Below are positions 12,690 to 24,419 of a stretch of 64,000 nucleotides of DNA, piece after piece. The notes below the pieces were generated by a model. The model did not search any database, was not told the origin of the DNA, and was given only the letters and a program-made list of their open reading frames with translations. The stretch spans positions 1 to 64,000 of the forward strand of contig NC_092468.1 in assembly GCF_047495875.1 (NCBI RefSeq). Direction: 5' to 3'. The first letter of the stretch is position 1, and every line of letters begins with the position of its first letter. The stretch is from Pithys albifrons albifrons (lineage: Eukaryota > Chordata > Aves > Passeriformes > Thamnophilidae). A program made the translations under genes and the position numbers.

Positions 12690-13021
12690 TGTTGGAATTT
12701 CATACGCTATTAGATCTAAAAGGCAAGCTGTGTATTGAACTCGCCTCTGTATTTAGTGTGTTGTAGCCTTAAGAACTAATTAATGAGATCAGAGGCTGCT
12801 GCTGACCTTCTCAGCAGATGTGCATGGTCAACCAGTTATGAGAAGCTTTGTAATGTAAACAGCATTATTAGCCAATAATCAGTGCCAAAGTGTCATCACC
12901 TGCGGAAGGTTCCAGTCTTAAAGATGTATAAAAGTGTGTGTGCGTATGAATAAAGGGCCTGTTGCTGCTGACTCCTGTGGAGTCGTCTGTGCAGGTCAAA
13001 AACCCGTCTCCCTCGGTTACA
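12690..13021 (+). mobile_element. Solo LTR inside env, with 6-bp target duplication
   Basis: 332 bp, TGTTGGAATT to GGTTACA, with TATAAAAG and AATAAAG signals near 12926-12956. It is flanked by perfect AAAAAT repeats (12684-12689 and 13022-13027). A 6-bp duplication and its identity with the LTRs of the provirus at 34252-38320 place it in the same betaretrovirus-like family. Confidence 0.95.
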
Positions 13022-13548
13022 AAAAATCACCAAGCTTGGTGGCAGTTAGTAAATTTTACTTACAACTCACAACACCAGCAAATTGAAGCTTATGTACTCA
13101 CTCAGTGCAGCCAAGGAACAAACCATCTTTCCCATTCTAACTCAAGGAGCTACACACCAAAATGTCATTGTGAGACACACAGGCCATAATGGATGGGCAA
13201 GTTATGATCAAACCAAAAGCAAATGGCAATCAATCAGCACTGAGGCTTGTACCCCTAAAGGACAGTTAGGGTACATTTGTGAAAAAGCTGCAGTAGAAAA
13301 TGAAGATCTGTGCTGGGATACTGAAGAAAGCGAATGCACCTTTGAAATGCTTCCTTATGCTAAAACCAAATCACAAGTATATTATGTAGGCAACAGATGT
13401 GTATGTGTTAGGACCCTTTGTTAACATGACCATTGACAATTGTTATGAAGCAGCAAAGGGTACAAGTTTTTGTGTGTGTAATTTCACTCGAATCATAGTG
13501 TTGTTACAGTAAAATCCAAAGTGAGCAATTCAGATCTATAGAAAGCCC

Positions 13549-13865
13549 TGTGAGACTCAGCTCTCAGCCAAAGGCAGCAAGGAGCTCAGCTGCTGCTGGC
13601 TGGTAGGGAGGAGGTTACTCCGCTAGAATTCACATCGTAGGAACTCACAGGACTCTGCAGGGAGACGAAAACAGCCAGGATGAAATAATATAAACATAGG
13701 ACTTGTGAGAGAGAGGCTTTAACCAATTGAAGTATCTGGCGTGGTGGTGTGTAACTCTTTTAGCCAATAAGCTGCAGTCCTAACCCCATATAAACTGTGT
13801 GCTTTGGGTAATAAAAGGTCTTCACTATGAACTTCATAAGCTTGTTGGTGAAGTCCAGTTCCTCC
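13549..13865 (+). mobile_element. Probable second LTR insertion in env remnant
   Basis: Non-coding block separating env pieces, with a CATATAAAC box near 13788 and AATAAAAGG near 13809, spaced as in an LTR. It may start TGTGAGACTCAG. The 3' limit and the target duplication could not be fixed. Confidence 0.5.
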
Positions 13866-14546
13866 GCCGTTTATAAATTGTTTACTTTATCATAGCTTGT
13901 GATTTTGGTTATGTTGTTCCACTGACTACTAGACAGTTGATTATGTCTTGTACCATGATATACCTAAATGGCAAATAGGTGTGAACATTGATCTCTTTAA
14001 AGCAATGCTTAAACACCCAGACATAGAAAAACTAGTCCAAGAGGTAAACAGAACAGCCCAACGCACGCTGTGGCAAGTCAAACATGACACTGGAAACATC
14101 AAAGAAATTCTAACCAAAATTGAAAAAGTAAGAGCCCATAATGGTGGGACATCTTTTTAGGCTATTCACCTCCTGCCACACTTGTTTTCAACTTCCTAAC
14201 CCATCCAGTCATAGCCTTAGTGGCAACAATACTCTTGCTAGCCCTGATCAATGTGTGGCTATGGTATAAATTCACAACTGTAGTCAGAAAAAGGCAAATG
14301 ATGTTGGCAATGGTACATTCCTATCAAAATTCAACAGAATTCATTTTCCACAAAAGAATTTGTGAGTTCCTAAACAAAACGGGGACTGAGAAGGAACAAG
14401 GGCCAATACCCAACCCCCCTCCCCAAGTTTTAGGCCTGTTTGCTCCAGCCTTATCACCAAGCAGGTTCTGTTCTCTTTACTAGGACACGGTTATTGCTCA
14501 GTTCTCTGTACCGTAGCCTAGAGCCGAATTAATCAGGTAATGGTAG

Positions 14547-15125
14547 TGATGCCAAAGGGGTCTTTGATTTCTGATTTTTCATTTTTATAGATTTTAGAAG
14601 TATTTGCAGCTGCAGCAAAGTAGAGGTAATGTGCTAATATTCTGGCAGCCTAAGTTCATTGTTTAGACATCCTAACCCTTAGCATTTATCAGTAGCTCAA
14701 ATTCCTTTAGTTAATTAATCTTGTTAAACTCTCTTCAAGGTAGAATGCTGACGACTATCAGAAAGGCCTCCAGAACAAAACATAAACACAAGCAGAGTAA
14801 CCCGGAGCACTGGAAGGCGTCCAAAAGACCTTTATGTGTTGAAGAAGAGAAGGTGGATGAAGACCGAGGGTCTTGACGACCCCAGCCTCAATTCCAGGGG
14901 GGTTGGACCAGGGGTGGAACCAGGGCCGGACTGAGAAATGTGTAAAGGAATGATTGGAGGGATCATATTATAAGAGCCATGGAAAGTAGAACTGGGGGCG
15001 CGTGCGTGTCATCGTGTATTCCTGTGGGCCCGAGGCCTGTGATATTAAAGGACCTTTACTTTTTATCTTACCCTACACTAACTTGGCTCAGAGTCCTGCT
15101 TGGTGGGGGGGGTCTCACAGCACCA
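14547..15125 (+). mobile_element. Nested solo LTR (second family) in the shared LTR
   Basis: 579 bp with TG...CA-type ends (TGATGCC to GCACCA), interrupting the sequence that is continuous at 9551-9575. Flanks gtag and atag suggest a 4-bp duplication with one change, as for class I ERVs. ATTAAAGG near 15042 is a likely polyadenylation signal. Confidence 0.75.
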
Positions 15126-15464
15126 ATAGACATTTGAATAGAGCAAAATGGTAGCTAGCCAAGATTTTTTCTACTAGTTTTGTCTGGGTCACCTATGAAA
15201 GGACGCAAGCTGGGTCAAGGAGAGGAAGACTAATTGGGACCCTTCTTTTGGGGATGAAGAACAGAAGGACCCCTCTCCAAAACTGCTGCCAGAAGAAAAC
15301 ACAGCCCCAGCTCCGCCCAGACTCCACCTGTAATCAATATGTAATGAGATGTTGTAATCAATTATGCTCAAATGTATAAATTAGGCTACTCTGACCCCTG
15401 CCAGGTGAGCAAGCCTCTGTGGCATTTTGCTGCCTTGCTTCCTGTGCAGAAATAAATACCTGCT

Positions 15465-16065
15465 TGTTATGGGTTTAGCCAAGGAGGCCAAAAAATTTAG
15501 GCTTTAAAGTTCTGACTAGGCCTGGAATTGTCAGCTGACTTGAGCTGGGCTGGGCCAGCTAACAGCTGACTTCTTCTAGCCAGTAGTGTTGTATTCCATG
15601 CCATGTTAAGGCATCATCTCAGAAGGGGTAAGAGCCGGTGTGTGGGTGTGGCTTAGTCAGTTCCTTCATGGCTGAAGTAGAAGAAGGATGTGCTGCAGCT
15701 CTTCCGCTGTTGCTGGGCCCCTGCTCCTGTTGCTGCTACTTGTCTTTTGTTTGAGTTTCAGGGAAGTAGAAACATTCTTGTTGTTACTCTTTCTGTTTCT
15801 TGCTGAATGTCTTTTAGAGTACTTATAGATCTAGAATATTACACTTAGTATTAATTGGGGAGTGGGAGGTTATTTCTTGTTATATTTATATAACTTGTGT
15901 AAATGTGTGTTAAATTGTCGTTTTCTCTTAATTTTCTCTTTTCTGTATAAATACATGTAGTTAGTTTCAGCATAAACCTGGTTTAGAGGGTTTTTTCCCT
16001 CTCCCTCTTCTTCCCTTTTCACTCTGCCTTGGACAGCTGGCGTTTTCCCAGCTCAACCCAAGACA
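15465..16065 (+). mobile_element. Nested solo ERV-L-type LTR, 5-bp target duplication
   Basis: 601 bp from TGTTATGGGTTTAGCC to CAAGACA. Perfect CTGCT repeats flank it (15460-15464 and 16066-16070). Same family as the copies at 36322-36946 (minus) and 38974-39603 (plus). A 5-bp duplication is typical of ERV-L. Confidence 0.93.
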
Positions 16066-16128
16066 CTGCTGCCAATGGATGCAAAAACTTGCCCTTAGCA
16101 GTTATTTTTGTGTCGTTTTTGCTTATCA

Positions 16129-19100
16129 GATTTGGCCCCCCAGCGGGACGTTTCCACCTGGCTGCACAATCCGTTGGAGATTGGGGACCCCCTGGGTGCC
16201 CCTGGGTGAGTTTTACCTAGAGGGGCTCCCCCTTCTTCGGTGGCTTTTACAGGGCTGGAAAAGAACTCGCTGCACTTTGAGAAAAGGTATTTATGTTTTC
16301 CTGTTTTCCTGTCCTGCCCAGACACAGCTGGCAGTTCCCTGTGCTCTTCCAGCATCGCTTTTTCCGTGCAGATTGTGGCCGTGTCCTGTCTGCTGTTGTC
16401 TAAGTTCTCACCTGTGTCTGAGCTGTTTGCCCATGTTTTAAGTGTGTCTGAGCCAAGCCTTTGTGTGTACCAGTTCTCATGTGCGTTTTGTTTCAAATAA
16501 TTGATGTGTGATTAGTGAATGAGACACAGGTAAAAGTTATTGTGTGTCTGAGCTGTCCTGTATACCGTGAAAAAGTGTGTTGAACTGTTAAAGTAATTTG
16601 GAGTATACGTGTGATTGGTGAATGAATAAGACATGGCCAGCCACGAGAGAAGTGTGAAGTTTGTGTATGTACTTTATGTTTGTTTTACAATTAAGCACTG
16701 ATGTGCATTTTAAGGGCTGTGTGTGTGATTCTGGTTTTAAAGAAATTACTATGTGTTTGAAATAAGTTTTTGTTTCTAACCCCTCTGACAATGTGGGCTA
16801 TTGTGCTGTAGATGAGTGGTACCTCTGATAAATTGCCTATAAAAATACCACGCTGGATAAAGCCTAAAATTAAGATTGGTGTGTGTGGTTACTGTCTGCT
16901 GTGCTGTTGTTCTGTTTTCAGATAAGCTGAGAGTTTTGTGTGTGTGTCTTACTTTGAAAGAAAAGTTAAGAGTTTTGTGTGAAGTTATTGTTTTCTGTGT
17001 TTTCAGAAAAGTTACTGAATGCCCAAAAGATCTAAGATCATACTCTTGAAAGTATTACCCTGCCAAAATGTGGCAGTGCTGAAAAATTAACTATAAGCCT
17101 GTCACACTAGAGAAATCCTAAAATCAGAATTTGTTTGTTTTGCAATTGTTTAATACATGTAAGAGTTTTATGCAACAGATGTGGTGGCATTTAAAATTGT
17201 AGTAGCAGCTCCAATATAAAAATATGAACATTAGAAAAAACTCTGTTGCTGCTTGACACTAGAACTAGTTTTGGTTAAAAGTAATAAATTTGTTCAAGTC
17301 GCAGGTGTGCAACTGGTCAAACAGAGAAAGTTTCTTTTGAAACCCCCTAAGTTTAAAATCAGAAAACAAATGAAGTGCATCAGTTTTTATATTTACCAGA
17401 TTTCTACAGACCCATATTAGGCAAAACTTTGTTAGAAAATCTAGAAGCTATAAAATTGAATTCAAGGGAAAAAAAACAATTGATAACAGCTTTGAGTTTA
17501 GCTATAAACTGTGTAGAACCCGACCAGAATAATCAAAATAATGAAAATATTAATCAAATTTAGATTAAATGTATCCTAAGCCTGAGCTACTACACACCAA
17601 GTAAGCCAAAATGGGCAAGCCCCATCTAAAGAAAAGTACAACCAGAAGCAAACCCAGTAATTGAGAACAAAAAGTATTAAATTTAAAAAATGTTCTTTTC
17701 TGTCTTTCCTTAGCAAAAAGTCAGAAAATATTTGCATTTAAGTAAGAAAGCTTTATATATTTGCTAAAAAGAAAAAAAAAACCCACACTACTCACAACAG
17801 GTAACTTGGACAATGTTACCTCAAAGATTTTAAAATCTAAAACAATAGCTCTTGCCACTGGGAGAAAGTTTTCTTCTGCAATTGATAAAGTAACTTATTA
17901 ATAACCACTGAAAACCAAGAAGATTTTATGCTGTGGACTGCAAGTTTGCTAAATGAGCATTGAGTTTCTCAAGAGGAAAGAGCAGCTGGTAGGGAAGCAA
18001 GAGTTCCACCTGAGATACGCAGTTTCCAGCAGACAACACTCCCCAAGAACAGCAAAGGAAGAAGCCACTGCCAGACCTCTGAACCACAGACAGTGAGAGA
18101 TCTTCGAGCCTTTCTGGGCATGACAGATGGGTGTGCCAGCAGTGCTGGAGCAGAAAGGGAACCACTGACTGTCACTCAGTTCCTAAAATGCCAAGCTATC
18201 CTGGCTAATTGCAAAACTTGTGTAACCTACTAAAAGCTGCTACAGACAACAGAACCTGGACCCTGCAGCAAATAAGGCCTTTGAGCAGCTAATCCGAGAA
18301 CTCCTGAGGGCTCCGGCGTTGGGATTGCCTGACGTGAGGAAGCCCTTTGGGCTGTTTCTGCATGAGCAGCAAGGAAAGTCCTGGCGGTCCTGGCACAGCA
18401 GCTGGAGCCAGACAAAAAGCCGGGAGCCACTTCTCTGAGCAATGAGATGAAGTGAGCAAAGCTGGCCCAGCTGCCTGAGAGCAAAGAGCAGCAGAGATCA
18501 TAAGGACAGACGAAGCCAGGAAATTTCATACGGATTCAAGTAACTCCCATTGTCAACCAGCTCCATTCCTAGAAGGTGAACCCACAACTAAATGTGTTGT
18601 ACCTGACTGCCTGGAGACCACTGAAGCAGCTTAAGGAGAACCACTCCTAAAGCAGAAAACTGGTCTTCTGCCAGTAGCAGCTTTGTGAGACAAAGTAATT
18701 GAATTAAATCCTCTGCCTACAGGAACTTCAGCCCAGAAAGAAAGACTGAGAGCACCTGAGCTCTAGAACTGGCAAAATCAACATCTGGACTAACTTTAAA
18801 TACATTTGTAGCATCGTCCATGCTCAGAGAGCATTTAAAAAGAAAACAAAAAACCAAAAACCTTTTAATTGCACAAAAAAAAAATGATGAAGGAATTCTG
18901 AAATTGTTAGAAGCACTAAAACTCCCATCAGAAGTGGCCATTATGTACTAGAGAAAAACACCAAAAAGGTCACAGTGTTGAAAGGTAAGCAACATAAAAG
19001 CCAATGCTAAAGCAAAACAAGCTGCTAAAACTGTAAAAAGCAAATAGCAGCCCAGTACCAGAAAAAACCAAATGAACAGACAAAAAACCTGGCAAACAAA

Positions 19101-20314
19101 TACTGTATCAAAAATCAGATTTCAAATAAATATATAAAAATATAATAATAATAACAACAAAAAGTTACTTAGTTACTACCTGAAAAAGTAGTTTAGCATT
19201 TTGTAAAACTGAACATGACAAAACACACTAAAAATTAGATTTATCATACCAATATTTAAACCTGAGTAGCCAACCCAAATCTGTTCACAACAATAAAACA
19301 AGTTACGTTTCAATGGAAAACATGTTTGGGAAATAACCCAAATGCTGGAACCAAAATACAACAAGGAGCAATAAACAAAAGACAGTTTTAAAGTGAAATT
19401 TAGTGAATTGACTTTTAAGCTCTTAAAAAAGGGGGAGAGTTTCTGTTATTTTTCAGTTTTCACAGATATATTTCCTGAGTGACCAAAAACATTCCTATCC
19501 AAAACCAGCAAATCAAGAAAAGTTATTAAAATTCTGTGAAATAAAAGAATAGTATCTGATTGCAAACTGTATTTATGTACCTGTAGTGATTGTGTATGTT
19601 AAGAATTTTTCAGGAGACCCTTTACAAGAAAAATGAAATGGGCTGTTTCAAGTGTTGCTAACCCTGTTCCCAGCAGTCTGGATAAAAGAAAAGCCTTCTG
19701 AGAAAAAATTAACCTCAGTACCTGAGAAACCAACTACCCTCCAATTCACTCAACACAAGTTGTTGAACTTTAAATAAGTATAATGACTTTAACACAAGCT
19801 TTTATTTTAAAATAGCCACAGGCTCAAGCCTTTGTTGGGTGTTTTACCAGTGGATGTATTTGATGTCAGCAACAGCTGTGAATGTTAAAATTTTGTTTAA
19901 TTTTATGTTGCATCATGATGTACCTGAATTGCAAAATTAGTATAGATATTAACCTGTTTAAAGAAATGCTGACACCTAAACAAAATAACTCAGCACGTGC
20001 TGTGGCAAATTAAACATGATCCTGAAAGCATTAAAACTATCTTAACCAAAGTTAAACAAGTAAAGACCCACCACTAGTAAGACATTTTTTGAAGATATCC
20101 CCTCACTGCCTCACAAGTCTTTAAAGTCCCTGGTACACCCAATCAGAATTACAGCAATAATCTTGCTGGCACTGCTCAATGTTTAGCTATAGTACAAATT
20201 ATGCACTAAACCCAGAAACATGTAAGTGATATTAGCAATAGTACATGCATAGCAAAATCCAACACTACTAAAACTGAGCAAAAGACTTTGTATACTTTGA
20301 AACACAGGGGGGGC
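16129..20314 (+). pseudogene. Degenerate internal region of second class I ERV
   Basis: Internal part of an old gammaretrovirus-like provirus full of stops and frame changes. Recognisable pieces are: a short protease/RT-region frame at 17375-17563; a reverse transcriptase connection region around 18085-18420, with a VRDLRAFLGMT-like and an APALGLPD-like segment; an integrase end at about 19590-19730 that aligns with 11290-11420; and an Env membrane-anchor relic at 19900-20230 that aligns with 13950-14290. A clean purine tract (acacagggggggc) precedes the 3' LTR. No frame could make a protein. Confidence 0.75.
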
Positions 20315-20909
20315 TGAAAGAGAAAAGAGACCAAAAAACCCCCCCTAGTTCAGTGAAATTTCTATTTCTGCTCTGCAGAATGTTGTTTGCACAGCAAGGC
20401 CACGAACAGCATGAAGTGCTGGAGCCACTTTGTTCAGGTACAAATTGTCTAATAATTATAGAAACTGGTGTGCCGTGGTTAAAAGTCATACATTAAACTA
20501 AGCCAGACATTTCAATAGGATGAAATGGTAAAGATTCAAGATTTTTAGGAGTTAGAGCCAAGGTTTTGCAAGTTTGACACGTCATGTCACTGAACAAAGA
20601 AAAGGCAGCAGTCCAGCAGTGATGAAGACGCTTCAAGCCCAGCCCGAGGGATGAAGTCAGGAGAGCACTACCCAAATTGGAAGCCAAAAGGAAAGCTCCG
20701 CCCAAGATTCCACCCAGTCATTCATATGGAAATTAGAGGGTGTTAACTAAGAACTTAAGGCTATAAATGGCTTATTTTACTCCAACAAGTTAGGCAAGGT
20801 TTTGCCCAGCATGAACTGGCTTGCCTCCTATGTTGGCAATAAATGCCTTACTGCCAATAGATACAATTTTTTCTCTTAGCGGTTATTTTTGCAGCATTTT
20901 CGCTTATCA
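20315..20909 (+). mobile_element. 3' LTR of second class I ERV
   Basis: Starts TGAAAGAG right after the polypurine tract and ends GCTTATCA. The distal half (from about 20690) aligns with 15290-15464 plus 16066-16128. It carries a CTATAAATGG promoter-like box near 20761 and AATAAATG near 20840. It is diverged from the shared LTR, so the element is old. Confidence 0.8.
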
Positions 20910-21935
20910 GCCGGGCTGGAGCTGACCATGGCAGGGCAAGCCCCAGCGCCCCGGGCTGAGGAAGGGGCTGGCAGATGGACAGGAGAGGTCCCACAGCATG
21001 ACTGCCTCCTGCCAGCCCAGCTGCCCCTCGCTGCCCCCTCTGCTCTCCCCCTCCTCCTGAGCACAGGCTGTGCTGGGGCTGCCGTCCAGCCCTGAGCAGC
21101 CTCAGCATTGGGCCATCACATCCCCCCCCAGGACCTTTGCTGCCAGCGCGCTGGGGAGATGTGAACAAGGGCCCCTCACTCACCCATCTGCAGCTGGGTT
21201 GGGTTTGCCAGAATCCCCCGCTAGAGTTCTGCTGAAGAACTGCTTTCCTGGGCAGAACCCTCGTTCACCCAGGCCACCCTGGGCTTTCTGGGGGGTTTCT
21301 TCTCCCTCCTGCAAGAAGATGACCAGACGTACAGGAGGGGGGAGAGTAAAGCTTTGTGGAAAAAATGTATCACCGCAGGGCGAGAGGGAAAGAATTGGGC
21401 TGGGCTGAGAAAGTTCTCGCCAACTCCACACTCCCGTCTCGTCCTGTCGCTGTCCTGCCAGACACTGTGGCTGTGCTGACCACACCGGGGTGTCACAAAG
21501 GGCCCCCTCTGTGACACAGCACCTGACCCCTCGCACTGTTCCCCTGCTTGTTGACACGGAAACAGCCCCTGGCAACGGGTCCCAACAAGGAGGAAAATTA
21601 TGCTAATGTGTTTTTACACGATATATTTTCAAACTTACTTTATTTTAAAAGAAAAAAAGCCCCAGCTGGTTCCCCAGCCCTGGTGGGCATGAGGTGGCAG
21701 AGGATCCAACCGAGGGGGCACTCTGGGCAAGGGGACAAAGGACCCCAGTGTTGGTTTCCCCTCACCAGCTTCTGACACATCTCCACATCAACCTGGAATT
21801 CCATTCCAAAGTCTGTTAAGAATCTTGTTTAAATGACTATAAAATATAGCCCTTGATTTGCCCTCCAACAGACTTTTTCAGACCAATCTTGAGTCAGGGC
21901 GAGTTCCCTGAAAGGGGTCTGGAATTTCAGAGCCA
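20910..21935. other. Unidentified GC-rich stretch
   Basis: No exon chain, repeat family or RNA gene recognised. Open frames on both strands are short and compositionally biased. Confidence 0.3.
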
Positions 21936-22180
21936 TTGCTATTATTGTTATTATTATTATTACTACTATTATTTCTATTAATATTGTTGTTTTGTTGTTT
22001 GTTGTTGTTGTTTTGTTGTTTGTTGTTGTTTTGTTGTTGTTATTGATATTGTTACTATTACTAATAATATTATTACTGTTACTATTGCAATGAGGGTTTA
22101 TTATATATATAATATAAATTACATTTTATATCATTGCATCATTATATCATTCTAAAATATAGATAATACATATTACAGTC
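21936..22180. repeat. AT-rich simple sequence (ATT and TTG units)
   Basis: Runs of ATT/ATA and TTG/TTTG units followed by palindromic TATATATA stretches. No coding content. Confidence 0.9.
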
Positions 22181-22189
22181 TTAGTGGAC

Positions 22190-23130
22190 CTCCATTTGTT
22201 GGGGGTCCCCCTCGATTTTTTGGGGGCCAACCCCGAGTTTGTTGGGGGGGGTCAGGGGGATCCCCCATTTTTTGGAGGGACCCCTCCTCGTTTTCTTGGG
22301 GGAAGCCCCCCCAGTTTTATTTCCCCTCATTTTTTGGGGGGCTCAGGAGGGTCCCCCCATAGTTATCTGGGGAGTCCCCCACATTAAATCAGGGGGTTCC
22401 CCCACAGGAATTGGGGGGCTCAGGGGGTTCCCACCTTATTTGGGGGCCTCTCCATTAATTGGGGAGTCAGGGGGTCCCCCCTTATTTATTTGGGTCCCCC
22501 CATTCATTTGGGGGGGTCTCACCTGTGCAGGAGGGGGGGCCTGGGGAGTCCCCTGTTTTCATTTGGGGGGCTCAGAAGGGTCCCCCCATATTTACCTGGG
22601 GGTTCCCCCACATTAACTGGGGGGCTCAGGAGGGTCCCCTCTATTTCGGGGGGATCTCCGCAAATTAATTTGGGGGTTCCCCTCCATTATTTAGGGGGGT
22701 CATGGGGGTCTCCCCTTATTTATTTGGGGGGATCCCCCCGTGGTTTTGGGGATCCCCATATTAATTTAGGGGGTTTCTTCCCATTAATTAAGGGGGATCT
22801 GGAGGGTCCCCCCCCATTAATTGAGGGGGCCCCCATTAATTTGGGGGGGTCTCACCGGAGCAGGGAGGGGGGCCTTGGGGGTGCCCCCCATTTTGGGCTG
22901 GGGTCTCTCTATTAACTTGAGGGGGGTCTCACCTGTGCAGGGAAGGGGCTCGGGGGGGTCCCTCATTTTTGGGGGAAGTCCCTCATTTTTGGGGGGTCTC
23001 ACCAGTGCAGACTGGGGGGGGGGGGGGTTCGGGGGAGTGTCCCCCATTATTTTGGGGGTCCCTATTTTTGGGGGGGCCCCCATTTTTCGGGGGGTCTCAC
23101 CAGTGCAGACTGAGGGGACTCCGGAGGTGC
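22190..23130. repeat. G/C minisatellite with recurring GGTCTCACC motif
   Basis: Imperfect units of T/A-spaced G and C runs (for example ttgggggtccccc), about 30-80 bp. A ggtctcacc-(t/a)gtgcag-like core recurs near 22516, 22848, 22927, 22996 and 23092. Long plus-strand frames of Gly/Pro/Ser are by-products. Confidence 0.85.
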
Positions 23131-23479
23131 CCCCCATTTTTTCAGGAGGGTCGGGAGGGTCCCATCAGGGCCGTGGAGGGGAGGGTGGGGATGGGGGGCC
23201 ACGGGCTGGAACTGGGGGCTCCGAGGGGCTGCGGGGGGGGGGGGGGGAGACACCAAAGTGAGGCAGAACCCACACCTGGGGGCACCCCGTAACCCCCAAA
23301 GACCCCCAAATTCAGTGCCCCCCAAAGACCCCCCAAATTCAATGCCCCCATAACCCAGGACCCCCCAGTCTGGGGTGCCCCTCAGCCTCCAGGCGGGCTC
23401 TCTTCAGGCTGGGGGGGCGTCACCTCCCCAGGCTGGGGGCTCAGACAGTGGCAGTCGGTGAGCAGGAGGAGCCATGGGG

Positions 23480-23960
23480 GGAGATCCCCAGAGGGACCCC
23501 CAGAGAGATTCCAGAGACCTCTTGAGAGACCCCAGAGAGACCCTCAGAGAGAACCCCAGAGACCCTCAGAGAGACCCCTCCCCTCTCCTGCAGGGTCTGC
23601 ACCAGGAACGAGAGTCTGGGGGGCACAGAGAGACTCCCTAAATGGGGGGGACCCCTGGAGACCCCCCAGAGACCCCCTGAGAGACGCCCAGGAGACCTCT
23701 CAGACCCCCAGAGAGATCCCCGAGACCCCCAGAGAGACCCCCTGAGACCCCGGAGAGACCCCAGAGTCCCCCAGAGACACCCAGAGAGACGCCAGAGACC
23801 CCCAGAGACCACCAGACAGACCCCCAGAAACCCCTAGAGAGACCCCCGGGAGACCTCTGGCACCTCCAGAGACCCCCGAGACCCCCAGAGAGACGCCAGA
23901 GACCCCCAGAGAGACCACCAGAGACCCCCAGTGACCCCGTAGAGGGGGGACCCCAAAGAG
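23480..23960. repeat. Minisatellite of CCCAGAGAGACC units
   Basis: Tandem, variable 9-15-bp units built on gaccccagagag. It gives Ser/Gly/Leu-rich open frames on the minus strand and Pro/Arg-rich ones on the plus strand, none of them gene-like. Confidence 0.9.
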
Positions 23961-24285
23961 ACCCCCAGAGCTCCCCTAGGGACCCCAACTTCTTCCTGAG
24001 GTCCCCCAGAGCCCCCCCAGACCCCAAATCACCCCCAGGGACCTCAAATGGGACCCCAACTGCCCCCTGGGTACCCCCAGAGCCCCTCCCAGGGACCCCC
24101 AAAGACCCCCAGATTCTCCCAGGACCCCCAACCCGTGGAGGCTGTGCAGGGACCCCTCAGGGACCCCCAAATCACCCTCAGGGATCTCCCCAAATGCCCT
24201 CCAGAGACCCCCAGAATCCCCCGCCCACCTCAGGACCCCAGCTTCCCCCTGGGCCCCCCAGAGACCCCCAAGCCCCCCCACTCAC

Positions 24286-24417
24286 ATGAGGGCCCAGTCT
24301 GGGGGCTGCAGCCTCGGGGAGAACTCGCTAAGCACCTCAAGGAAGGGCAGATTGAGGGGAGACCCCTCCCCAAATTGGGGCTGGGGGGGCTCCTGGAAGG
24401 CGAATTGCATCCCCTCC
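24286..24417 (-). other. Exon-like island in minisatellite DNA
   Basis: A 132-base segment with a strong acceptor (pyrimidine run then CAG at 24418) and a consensus GTGAGT donor ending at 24280. The frame starting ATGCAATTCGCC codes for FLEVLSEFSPRLQPPDWAL-type sequence with normal amino-acid composition, unlike the repeats around it. Smaller candidates in the same direction lie near 23389-23412 and 23590-23620. It could be an exon of a real gene with minisatellite introns. I do not recognise the protein. Confidence 0.45.
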
Positions 24418-24419
24418 CT

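Larger units (their letters stand above)
11446..14386 (+). pseudogene. Class I ERV env remnant, interrupted by two LTR insertions
   Basis: Successive open pieces at 11446-11838, 11886-12101, 12301-12642, 13083-13424, 13948-14160 and 14220-14386 show surface and transmembrane Env features. The first overlaps the end of pol. The piece at 12301 begins with a GWFGTGLGVLN motif known from avian and reptilian class I Env proteins, and the last carries a hydrophobic anchor ending in WLWYKF. Stop codons, frame changes, the solo LTR at 12690-13021 and an LTR-like block near 13549-13865 break it. The purine run before 14387 is the polypurine tract. Not functional. Confidence 0.75.
14387..16128 (+). mobile_element. 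Class I ERV LTR (shared between two ERVs), split by two insertions
   Basis: Begins TGAGAAGG after a purine tract and ends GCTTATCA. Without the nested elements at 14547-15125 and 15465-16065 it is about 560 bp and matches 9406-9718 and the LTR at 20315-20909. On its left lies the env end of one ERV. On its right, after a tRNA-primer-like TTTGGCCCCC segment (from 16131), lies a second ERV of the same family. It therefore looks like one LTR serving two tandem proviruses, the usual product of unequal recombination. Confidence 0.75.

Noticed and set aside
16131..16150. TTTGGCCCCCCAGCGGGACG as a defined primer-binding site
   Set aside because: Position after the LTR is right, but I could not match it confidently to a tRNA, so it is mentioned only as primer-like.
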